Assembly: GCF_963675165.1 (NCBI RefSeq)
Contig: NC_087385.1
Location: 2,728,501-2,792,500, forward strand
Reading direction: 5' to 3'
Origin: Halichondria panicea
Taxonomy: Eukaryota > Porifera > Demospongiae > Suberitida > Halichondriidae
Length of the DNA: 64,000 bases
This document shows positions 17,086 through 28,500 of this stretch, piece by piece (position 1 is the first letter of the stretch; every line of letters begins with the position of its first letter). The notes beneath the pieces are model-generated. The model ran no database searches. It had not been told where the DNA came from and was given only the letters and a program-made list of their open reading frames with translations. Both the position numbers and the translations under genes were made by a program.

Positions 17086-20000
17086 TCATTTACTTACATG
17101 TACTTCTCTCTTGTGTTTCTTATGTGTCTTAATTCTATGTTTCTCATGTTTGTAATCATTGGGTTGCCCCCTCGTCGCAGAACCAGCCACAGGCATGTGA
17201 TCGTTTGAATCTCGTTCTGAAGTAAACAATCAAATGTTGGATTTACTGTATGTTGCTACAAATATAATAATGTGAGGATAAAATAATGCGTTTTGGACAA
17301 TTTAAGGCTCCCAAAAATATTATGGGGGAATAAAACACCACAATTTCAATGGGATTATATACATTGAATAAAAGCTAATTAATGGTGCGATATGAATTTA
17401 TGTAACATGGTAGCTGCTTGCATAAATAGCATAGTTGGTATCATGCAAGCATAAAATTTCTAGCACTACGATACGTGTTCGTATTTGACATGTACATGTA
17501 CCTGGAGGTAGTGAAGGGCCATATGAGGCAACGTTTGATTTTAGTTTATTACTGGATTGATCAGCCACAATGATAGGCTCTTGATATTTTTTTAGAGAAA
17601 CAGACGGTAATTTCATATCTTCTGATTGCTTGATAGAAGACGAAACAACAGAAAGATCTTTCCATTGTGTATCTTTACACATTTCTACAGGTTGTTTTCT
17701 GCTACTGGTGACAGGTTTACATTCGCTCAACAGTGCTGGAGATAAGATATTTTTGCTAGGCTTGTTATGCATAGTCTCCTCTGATTCATCTTCAGAATCG
17801 CTGTTTGCAAATATTTCTTTGAACAAATCCATTGGTGGTCGATCATCCTGTACCTATGGCGAAAGAAAGAGAGAAGGTTAATAACCGAGCACTAGAAAAA
17901 AATGCACCCATGTGCCTCCTTAGCGCAGTCGGCAGCGCGTCAGTCTCATAATCTGAAGGTCGTGAGTTCGAGCCTCACAGGGGGCACTTCCTTTTGGAAA
18001 CATATCACTCACCTCTTTTTGAACATCAACAGAACCCTCCTGGCTAACTTCTTTCATCACTTCAGAGACTTCAGAGCTGGGATCTTCATCAGGAACATCT
18101 GTTACCATTTTCTCGGTTAGTTCGAAATTAATCGCTCGATTTTTGTCCTGTCTCTTTTCTTTGCCGTCATCAACGCCCACAACATTTTGTCTGGAAAATA
18201 TATGATCAGTATTTACTGAAACACACGACCCTACGAACTTAATTGAGGCACATTGCAGTGGCTTACACCAGACTCTTACCCTGGGTATGGATCAGGAATA
18301 TTAAAGCGTTTGCAGACAATTCGATGAGGATACCAGTCCTGAATCTCCCTGGTTAGAGCTCCAAATAAACTTGCCCGAGCAGCCTGAACAGCATCAGACT
18401 CAGGTGACTGGGAACAGAGGCCAAAATAGAGTCAAGGCTATCACATTAATTACAGTGTACATACCTTGGGCGCTTCCTGGTTTTCGCCCGGCCTTGTAAA
18501 TCTGGTGGCCAGACTTGTGCCTAGAGGTTTGTAGATGGCAGCTGCCCTGGTCATTCTGTCTTTGCCTTCATTCTCCCACTCCGTCACATTTTTGGCAACA
18601 GGAGGTACAGGGTGAGAGGTAACTGGACATTAACAAAGAGGGCTACTAAAATTATAGAAGAGTGCAATTATAGAAAAGTGCAGGAATTAATGCATGCAAC
18701 AAGCACACATACGGTGAGCAACGTTCAATTGTTATTTAGTATGGTTACCAGCAACTGGTTGCTCCCTTCGCTGGTCAGTGGAAGGTTGAGAGTTTGGTCC
18801 ATCTTTGGTTTGCTCTGCAGCATTCTTTAGTCTCTCTCTATCAGCAGGTGAGAGCAGTCCAAATACAGAACCTGCAAAAGGTGAACATACAGTGTATCAT
18901 AGTCATGACCATGACTCATGTCGGTTTGTTCTTGTATAATTACGTGCTTTATACGTACAAAGTTAATGTTTAGGTCTACAACCATGGTTGTACATGTATA
19001 TAAATGTCACCTGAGGTATCGGCCAGGAGGTGAGAGCGACTAGTTGATGACAGGGGCTTTCTTAGTGATGGGTCAGTGCCAGCTGATAGTTGCTTAAACT
19101 TATGCACAACGACAAACGATTTCGGAACATTGGGAGGAGGGTGACTCTAAGGAGGGCAGGCAAGGTTTAATTCAATTGGGGGGGGGAGGGGGAGTTTGGA
19201 GCCTAAAATAATGTCCTGGAATTACAACTAAAGACCTATAGATCAGTTGCCTGACCTATTACCACCACCCTAGCTTGTTGACTGAGTCAAAGGCGCAACT
19301 ATCTTACACAGAAAACACTGGCAAGTTGATAAAAACAATGTCACCTTATAGTGAACTGGCTTCTTCAGGGCCTTTGTGAAGGAAGACAGGTCCCAGGTAT
19401 CTAACGGATAAGCATGCTCATGTAAACAATTGTACCAGATTATAACTATACTGTTATCTTCCCACCCAAAAATATGTGTTATGATCAGTTTTTCAGTACA
19501 TACTGTACACAAATAACAAAGTGCTTTAGAGCTACGTATATATAGTAACAGACCTCTTCTCTACAGCTAATATAACCCAGGTCTCCACTGCTTAAACTTC
19601 TGTCCAGAAAGACTCCATTCAAAGCTATGAATAACTTAACCATGCACTCTGATCACGCGCAAGGAATTTCCGCAATTGTAGATCTAGTTCTATACACATC
19701 TCCAGCTAGTCCTTCATACAATGCCAGACAGACACCAATTTCCTACCTACGTACTGTACCTACATGTACATACCTCGAGGTCTGTTCACAACACTGTACC
19801 TATACATGTAACTATAACCATTCTGGGTACCACTACAGATGTACATGAACATGCATACACATGTACATTGTCCCACCGTTCTCTCTGCCTGTCCACCCAA
19901 AGCTCCTCTCCATGTTGAGGTCTCCTTCACCGGCCAAACTGACATCATATGATGTCATTGACTCCACCCCATACACATTCTCATCGTCACCCTCCTCATC

Positions 20001-22238
20001 CTCCAGTGCACCTGTGCCAAATGCCTGGGGGATGTACGCAAGTCGTCAATCAAGGGTTCATTGTTAATGCTTAGTATATCAATTCATTCTCACCTCTCCC
20101 CTCATTCCATACAGGTCCTTTGTTGCCTTACGTGTAGAAAGCACTCCCCTCTCCTCCATGCCCCGATAGTCCAGTCCATGGAGGTCGTCCTTACCAGAAA
20201 ACTCCCAGGTGGTAGAGTCTCGAGGGGCAAACATAAATCCCTCGGCTATCTTGGAGGTGGGTTCCACACTAGGGCCTGGTCTAGCAGGACCATACACTCG
20301 ATCTGTGGTATCATACTAGATAGTTATAAGCATACTATACCCTACAGAGGAGTTGACATATTTATATCACACATACATCATTAACTGCTGGAGAAGGACT
20401 GCTAAAATGAAAGCACCGCAGGTGCTGATGCCTCGGTGGAGGTGCCAAAACTACATAACATAAAGCTACTAATAGCTTTTATACACACATTATATCATGA
20501 TGAACACTTTTGCATTGCTGCATGCAAACTCAAAGAGTGGGTAATGATCGACCATGATTGTTGTTAAAAACGATCGATGCCAAAAGTTCAAGTCTAAAAT
20601 TAATGGCTGCCATCAGCAGAGCCTTGCAGCTCTCTTCTCACTCTTGCAGCTACCAATAGCTAGCGTTCTAGTGCAGAGCTAACTACTAAGTAGAGTAGCA
20701 ACACTCGGTAAACAAGTTTGGCTACGTGCTCTTCTGAAAAGGCTGCAATGGCATTCCAAGTAAGCAAAACTAGCTATAACTCGAGAACAAAATATTATTT
20801 TGCAAATCCACGAATTAAAATCCAAGAAAACATGACTAGAAGCCTTATAGAAACTCTTACTTGCACTTCATTGATCCTTGAGCAGCTGTAGCAGTCTACA
20901 CACACAGACAGACACACAAACACACTACCGTATACCTCGCTTGAGGCATAATTATTAGCCACTACACACTATTTATAGTGAACTCTTGATAGTAAGAATC
21001 TATTCTTGAGGTACACCACCAACGAAAAAACACTTACTATTCATGTAAGAGTCAAGAAAAACACATAATTATTATACATCATGCACTGAGCCCACCTTGT
21101 GTTGGATGGTACTTGACTGTCTTAGGACCAACGCCCTCGCCCTCCTTCCAGCCCATAGCCTTGAGTAGTCTTGCACCGATACTGATCTTGGTTGGTACAA
21201 CAAGATTCTCTAGGGGAGGTACACCTGGGATGACCCCATCTTCTGTTGCAGGACGCTTCCTCTCTCCCTGACTTTGGATAAACTGCTCCTGAGCTGACAC
21301 CACTTTAGGGGCAATGCCATGAGCTCCAAAATCCTAGTGGAGGGTATATGAATGAGTGTAAAGTCTAATAACAACGAGTAAATTATTAATATATTATTGT
21401 GAAGTATTTGCTTGGACAAAGACACCGAGATCAGTTGGTCTGCAATACTTGTGCAGATATCTAATGTCGATGCAAATTGAGTTGCACAATATAACACTCA
21501 ACACACGGCTCACTCTTCAACTGGTTGCACCAAGGGTACAACAAGAGTACAAGTACCTCTTCATCCATGAAATCCTCTGGTCTCTGCCCTCCAAATTCAC
21601 TCCTCTCACCTCGTGTGGACTTAAACGAGGAAGGATTCCATCCTGTGAAGATGAGTGCAAACAGTATAATTAAACGGCAACACATGCCCAGAAATGTATA
21701 GAAGGTACTGTCAGAGCAGGAGTCCAATTTACATTTCATTAACTCAGTACAAACAATCTTTTGTGGCAACGAATTCATGTACTGGCGTCCTCAGTCAAAC
21801 AGGCACTACTAGACATATTTGTTGGTGGAGTACAATTTTCTTGCATGCATGCTGTGTTGTAGCTTATCACAATGTGAGAGTGTATCTAGACTCCCCAGAG
21901 TGGAGTGTAGATTGTAATAGAAAACACTAAACTATAGCCACATGCATGTACGTATATACGTATGAGCTTATATCCATCGAACAATGTACATCATGTACAA
22001 ATAACTGAGGTATGTATTTCTCACCCTCTTTGGACCCTACAGTGTTGTAGTAACCCGCAGAGAACCCCCCGGTGAAGGCTCCATGGAACCTTCTTCTCCC
22101 CTGACTGTCAGTCACGAACTGGTCTTTGTCTTTACGCGACTTGGCCTTCTGTACATCCTCAGCTGTCTCCAGGAGCTCAAACGGTCGACCCAAAGTCACG
22201 TAGGTCTCATCATCAGAGTCAGCATGTCGTTGAGTCAT
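17086..22238 (-). CDS. GPATCH1: G-patch domain-containing protein 1 (GPATCH1), 13 exons, 718 aa
   Basis: Nuclear G-patch protein associated with spliceosomes; G-patches recruit and activate DEAH helicases (family knowledge). Exons 5' to 3': 22025-22238, 21557-21642, 21096-21333, 20094-20302, 19877-20024, 19345-19400, 19011-19146, 18749-18871, 18465-18622, 18280-18407, 18013-18190, 17502-17853, 17086-17216. Family landmarks in order: [22 protein letters not shown] near the N-terminus; [10 protein letters not shown]-patch [20 protein letters not shown] (151-169); the PPPNVPKSF block; [30 protein letters not shown]; a Lys/His-rich tail ([16 protein letters not shown]). The protein is shorter than human GPATCH1 (about 930 aa). 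The ATG at 22238 may be preceded by a spliced leader exon, because an acceptor-like TTAAATACAG lies 16-25 bp upstream. Transcription is divergent from PHKB. Confidence 0.92.
17914..17986 (+). tRNA. Elongator tRNA-Met (CAT anticodon)
   Basis: A 73-nt cloverleaf. The acceptor stem GCCTCCT pairs with AGGGGGC (G-U tolerated) before discriminator A. The D arm TAGCGCAGTCGGCAGCGC contains the A box. The anticodon arm has loop CTCATAA (anticodon CAT), and the T arm contains GTTCGAGCC (B box). The body GCGCGTCAGTCTCATAATCT is the typical animal elongator Met sequence, not the initiator. It lies on the plus strand inside the GPATCH1 intron 17854-18012 (minus-strand gene), with only 60 and 26 bp to the flanking exons. 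A T-run for Pol III is not obvious immediately after it (ACTTCCTTTTGG, with a TTTT at 17991-17994, could serve). Confidence 0.95.
20403..20955 (-). repeat. Dispersed repeat family B, copy 2 (near full length, reverse)
   Basis: In the GPATCH1 intron 20303-21095. It reads, inverted, like 63396-63830: the CCTCGGTGG.GGTGCC and GCACCG..GGTGC words at one end, then the GCTAGC/AGAGCC part, the AAGAAAACATGACTAGAAGCC block, an ACACACAGACAGACACAC stretch, and TATACCTCGCTTGAGGCATA at the other end. A frame within it at 20377-20450 looks exon-like but is repeat sequence. Confidence 0.7.
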
Positions 22239-22598
22239 CACTGGACTCAATATGCTGTATTTAACCAGGAAAAGTATCGTAAGTGAGGGAGCAGATAGGC
22301 AGACGAAAGATATGCAGCCAATCACCTTGATTCTTCAAAATTGAGGCACACCACAGCAAAATACTGCCACTGCTGCTTTGATGATGCTCAATCAACAGCT
22401 GGTATTGGTGCTGTATGGAGCCTATGATGCAGATGGAGCTTGCATGCAGCTCAGCTCAGAGAGGTGAAAATTGTGATGAGCAAAAACTCCAAATCAAGCC
22501 CCCAGTTTTAGACCTAGATCTATTACTAGTATAACGACCCGTACCCTTTGTCTACACGAGAAACAGATCTGATCTTGCATGCTAGCAAGGCTGTTGAG
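22239..22598. promoter_or_regulatory. Probable shared divergent promoter, GPATCH1 / PHKB
   Basis: Only 360 bp separate the two start codons of these oppositely oriented genes, so their 5' regions must share this DNA. No TATA box sits at a canonical distance. AGCAGTGGCAGTATT near 22360 and several CAGCTG-like words (near 22394 and 22445) occur. Part of the left side is probably a GPATCH1 leader exon. The promoter call is inferred from layout, not from a recognised motif. Confidence 0.5.
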
Positions 22599-25500
22599 AT
22601 GGAGATTGAAGAAGAGATACGTGTTGACATGCTTAACAGATACTACAAAGAAGGTAGACACTAGTATCTATATACAAACAACGCTAGTATCTAGTATGTT
22701 TTCGTCTCAAGACACGTGTACGTGTACAGGCAGCTGTCTTGTGCGTGTACTGGGTTTATGTGTTTCATGTACGTACGTATGTATGCTGGATCCAGCAAAT
22801 GAAAAATTGTTATACATAGAGTCTTGACAGCCTATCTGGTTACCACAAGACGACATAAATACGTTTTTTTGTTTTTTGTTTTTTGTAGTTTACGTTTTGT
22901 GAGAGATCTACCATCTTAAATGTACAAATGTACGTATAGCATCAGTATCAAAAAGGTTGTACGTATGTATGACTGTTACTCTTATTTCTTTCTAGGTTTG
23001 TTTGTTTGTTCATCTCTTATAAGGGTAGCCCTGTAAAAAAATAGATACGGTATCTACATGTGCATGTAGGTCTACTGTACATATACAAGTCATGTAAGTA
23101 CAGCTGTATGTACTTGTTCTACCCTAGCCTCCTTCACCCGGCCTTCATAGAAAAGAAGGCCTGCTATCGACTGCTTGCGCATGCGCCAAATTATTGGATA
23201 TTTTTTCCCTTAAAATTTCCTATAATACTGGATTCACCAGAGAAAATATCCTAAAAGTCATACACAGAGCTATATGTTGCAGGCTGTGAGTCTTTTGTTA
23301 ACATAGCAGGCTAAGGGTAGCTATCAGAGAATGCTATCCGACGGGCTAGAAACCTTCAATCGAACTTTCTATCTACTTCCTTCCATCCACTTCCATTCGT
23401 TGTGATGTCATAGTTTTACTGAGCATATACGATGTTATCCAGATATCGGGGGGATATTAGCGCATGCGCAAGCAGTCGATACCAGGCCCACTTCCCTAAG
23501 TGAAGTGGGAAGTGCGGCCTGGGATCGAGGCTAGTTCTACCCTAGCCTTGTTCCCAGGCCACAGGCGAACATTTTAACTCTACCCCTATTCAGATTGATT
23601 GTCTAGGCCTCTGACACTAGAATGCTGATTCTTTGTGACTAGACCACAAATACCTACATGTACTTGCATGATGCATTTCTGCAGTACATAGGACCCTGCT
23701 GTGTCACCAGAGCCACACCCTGGGGCTGTTCCCTCGAGGCAAGAGTCGTCATGCCAGAGTCAGAGATAATGTCTACTGTGCCTCTGCTCTATGGTCCGTC
23801 TCTCTTGCCTACAGGTAGGCACAGACACATTTTTTAATATGCTCGCTTTCATATCCCTTAGTTAGCCTCGTAACCAGGCCGAGTTGTCTCTAAAATAACG
23901 CTAGGTCACCAACTAGGCCTGGTATTGATTGTACTGGAAATGATTAGGAACCAAATAAGAGAGATTCGTCAAGAATAACACACGTACATGTACCTGTCGA
24001 CAAGGGCCGGCAGTGTTGGTTTTCTACCTATTAGCCTGTAGTCTACACGGAGCTAAATTATGGTATTCAACTTATACAGGGAAAAATGACAGGAAACAAA
24101 ATGTGAAGAATCTCAGCTTCGGTTCCTAACCACGCCCAGATACAAAAACGGGATGTATTTTCAACTTGTTCTATTAAAGAAAAATCGGCCTGGGAACGAG
24201 TTTATAATCTGTTAGTATGAAGATTTAATACGACCTTTTCATTATTGACAGCTGTGTTGTTTTAATGCTGACATTGAGCTTAAGTGTCTTACAATTACAG
24301 TATGTTCGCTAGCCCACTTATAATGTGTATACTTACAGGCACATTGGTGATGACAAGGGTCGCACACATGAGCTGGAGCAGAGTGCTGTCAAGTGCATGA
24401 GAGGTATACTATTCTGCTACATGAGGCAGGCATCCAAGGTCAGATTTTAATATTCCACTGCTCGTGTGTAGAACACATCAGGCAACTTAAATAGCTGGAC
24501 GTCTGATACGCATTGGCCTTTGTGAAAACACAATAAACTGATGTTTTTTATTAGTGCCTGCATGCCTACTTCTAACTTATTACTGTGTTGTACATGTAGG
24601 TTGAGAGCTTCAAGATGAGTCAGTCATGGGAAGATGCCCTACACTCTCGCTTTGATTGCCTCACTGGGGACCCAGTGGTCGACCATCAAGAATGGGGACA
24701 CCTACAGGTGAGGGAGCTTGGATAATGTATGAGTAATGAGTCTTCACGTGATGCAGATCGATGGTACTTCTCTTTTTCTACTTATGTTGGCTCAAATGAC
24801 TGCAGCTGATGTCCAGGTACATACATGTAGTAAAACAATAAAGGCATTCCTATAATTATTGTCAGATGTCTCAAAATATAATTTCCCAATTCATTATTCA
24901 TTACTGTAACAGTAGTTTATAGGTGAAAGAACCTGTTTAATCAAACTGTGTTCCCGTTCAGGTGATCTTTACAATGGATGAGGTGGACTTTGTACAGAAT
25001 GTGGTCTACTATGTAGAGAGGGCTTATCGAATTCCTGACTACGGGATGTGGGAGAGGGGTTCCAGAGACAATGTGGGACGTAGGGAATTGCATGCTAGGT
25101 ACGTACTGCAAAATTATACCAAATTGGTTAGTTCATGGAGGTCCATATTTCTGTATACAGCTCCATTGGTATGGCAAAGGCTGCCCTGGAGGCGATGAAC
25201 GGGCTGAATCTGTTTGGCAGTCAGGGTTCATCTCTATCCATCATCCATGTTGACCCAGACGCGCAGTATCGCAACTGTGTCATTTTAAACAACCTTCTGC
25301 CTCGAGAGTCAAGCTCAAAGGAGACCGACGCCTCCCTGCTCATGATCTCAGGCTACCCTGCTTTCTCTATTGACGACACTGCCCTACGCCAGAGAACTGA
25401 GGAGAGAACTAAGCAGCTGCTCGGAGTAAGTACAATTATTGTACAATACCTGTACAGTACGTATGTTTGTACATTGTACAATAACATATACATGTATAAT

Positions 25501-28500
25501 TATAGTGTTAAAATATAGCTACATTTTGTATGTGCACGTACATTTTAGGTTAAATTTATAAGTCAATTTACAATCATGTTCATGTGCATTATATACACCT
25601 AGTATTCTACAATTACAATTTGTGTTGCGCATGTGCATGTACAAAATTAGCCTGATGGAAAGAATGGCACAACGTACGGGTTCAAGCGATTTTCCAGGGA
25701 TGGCCATCACACTGTCAAGGAAGACCCCTCTAAGAAGTACTACAATCCTGAAGATCTCACGGTGAGTCACTGACAGCTGCTCTACATGCACATGTACATA
25801 ATATATAATGTTGGTAAGATACATGTATTTGTGTTCATCAAAACTCTTGTTGTTGCCTAGCAACAATGCCTTAAGGAGAGAGGAGATATAATTATGTATT
25901 TAGGTTAATTTTTACAAATAACCCACCACAAAAGTGCTAGTGGTGTCAGTGGGGTGGGGCAATGTGTCTGGATGAAAACTACATTTAGAACACTATTGGT
26001 GTTCACTTGATCATGGACCTTGTTGATCAATTAGCGCTACATGTAGCTCTAACATAATTATTATACAATCCATCATGTATGCAACATACAACATGTACGT
26101 CCCACACAAATGAGTTCATGGCCTAGCTGATGTTGTTGCAGCAATATGAGGGTATAGAGTGTGAGTGGCCACTGTTCTTCATCATTATGATCCTCTCTGG
26201 TGAGTGTAATTTTTCGGTAAATCCATCATTATTAATTTTGTGTACACAGAGTATTGTCGTGGGAACACGGAGGAAGCTGACAAGTACTGGAAGAAGCTTG
26301 AGAAGTGTCTGGTCCTTCATCACAGTGATATACCAGGGGTGGAAGGTCAGTGCTGTAATGTACTCACTTAGACTGTCATGAGTTGATGTTGAAATGGGCT
26401 ATACATGTAGCTACATATTGTGTGGGCGTGTGGATATATATATAATTAAGGTATAGTTTTGCTACAGAAGGTTGATACACTGTACATGTATATAACATGT
26501 ATATATTTGCTTTAATATCATTGTTGGCGTTGGTTACTTGATCCCAATGATATGCGAGTCTCACGTACTGCTTTAGACTGGATGGTGGTTCCTCGACTGT
26601 ATTATGTATGTGAGTCTGAACTGAGTGATGAGGTGCCAACTGTGGGAAGTGCTGTCACTGTCAGAGAGCTCAAGATGGAGCCCATGAACGAAGGCATCCC
26701 CTTTCTCTGGGCACAAGCACTTTACCTCATTGCAAGACTCACTCGTGAGTTGATCCTCAGTGTGCATGATAATTATGAACCCTGGTTAGAAATCTAGTAA
26801 TACCTGTACAAGCACACCACTCGTTTGTAAAGTATGACTGTGTGGATATCAATATAATATGCATGCATGTACATCCCTGCTTCCACTCCTTATGTTATAG
26901 GAGACCTGCGTTGGAGGCAGGAAGCAGACAGTAGATGCATATGTGAAATGTACATCTACAGTCATGTACAACCTCATTTGTGTACCATGCATACTCCTTA
27001 CACATGTACTTTTGTGCCAGGTGACAATCTGCTTACTCTGAATGACCTGGACCCCCTGGGGCTACGTCTACCACACCATACCAGACACACTGGTATGGCC
27101 AGGCACCTTGGGTTCAGGGCCCCAGGCCATGACACCATCATACAGGTGGCACTCATCTCAGAGACCACGAGGTAAGTCCTGGTAAAATATCATGTACATG
27201 CATGATGTACAATGTTGTATATTATCAGCAAGAATACCCTTTGGAGCAATTTGTATACCGAATAACGGGTAATTTTCGTTGGTGCAAATTTTTTGTATTC
27301 ATGCAGCTCAGAATAGTGATGTTGAACCTATTGCGGTAGAATAATTTCGTAGTTTTAATTTTCGTATGATGCTCTACAGTACGGAAAATAGGAAAATCTC
27401 CACCATACGAAAATAACCTGCTATACGTACTGTTAGTACGCCGTCATTGTTATTGTCATTGTCATTGTCCACCAGATTGCAAGCCATCCTTGCCACTCAC
27501 GGCATTCCTACCCAGACTCAAAAACAGGTAGAGCCCATCAAGATCAGACCACCTGGAGACATCCTTATGAAGGTAACAACAGCCATTGGATACTAGGTAC
27601 AGCTTACACCTGTAACATAATAATAATCTCTTTGGTGTAATTATGATTCTCTGCCCATGATGGAGTCGTCACCTAATACTGTACGTAGATACTGCCGATA
27701 GGTATTGACCTGCTGATATACATGTAACACCAGCTACCAGATGCAGACGCTGATATACATGTACCGTATATTTCGAGGCACAAAATTTTGGTTTCAAGGA
27801 TTGACCCAGAAAAACAAAATTGCCTCAAAAATTGGTTTACATCAGGTATTGAAACCTCTCTACTGTAGGGGTGTGGTCATTTGAACCACTATCCTCGAAA
27901 ATTTTGTGTTTCGACCGCTATACGGTATTAATTTAAGTTCCTATAATACATGCACTATAGACATTTGAATAATAATTATACTCTGCACATTTGTATGATA
28001 CGCCTTGTATGAAGTACCAACCTATGTAGGAGTGCACTACATACTCACAGACTGTCTTCGTACCAAACTAGCTTGTTTAATTCACAGGTCTTCCAGAATG
28101 TTGGTGCCAACAAAAAGTTGGGGCTATCTGGTCGACCCAGCAGACCAATAGGAGCACTGGGAACCAGCAAGGTGAGTACTCCACTGTCCAGCCAAAGAAA
28201 GTTCAGACCTGTATGTGTATATTCAGGTGTACCGAATCTTGGGCCAGATGGTGATGTTCTTTCCGACGGACTATAATGTGGACTTTTACATATCTTTTGA
28301 TGTCATGATGCTTATCGATCTGTTCACAGTGCGTTTACAATAAAATGCACATGTACAAACACAAATTTGCACATGGTGCTAGTACACTTTTCACAAACTT
28401 CATACTGTCCTTGATTGTGATAGCAGCTAGGATTGTGATAGCAGCTAGGATTGTGGCAATTTTGTGCATACTGTTATCAAGGACGTATAAAAGAAGAGAG

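Noticed and set aside
17398-17501. Read-through extension of the GPATCH1 penultimate exon
   Set aside because: The frame runs past the donor at 17501 into intron; the Lys/His-rich last exon at 17086-17216 matches the family C-terminus.
19555-19600. DLGYIS-like frame between GPATCH1 exons, similar to human DLRYVG
   Set aside because: No donor/acceptor combination links it in frame; the neighbouring exons join cleanly without it.
20377-20450. Apparent extra GPATCH1 exon with acceptor and donor
   Set aside because: Joining the exons on either side directly preserves frame and family alignment (the Q-D-R-V-Y-G junction). The 'exon' leaves the wrong phase and lies in dispersed repeat B.
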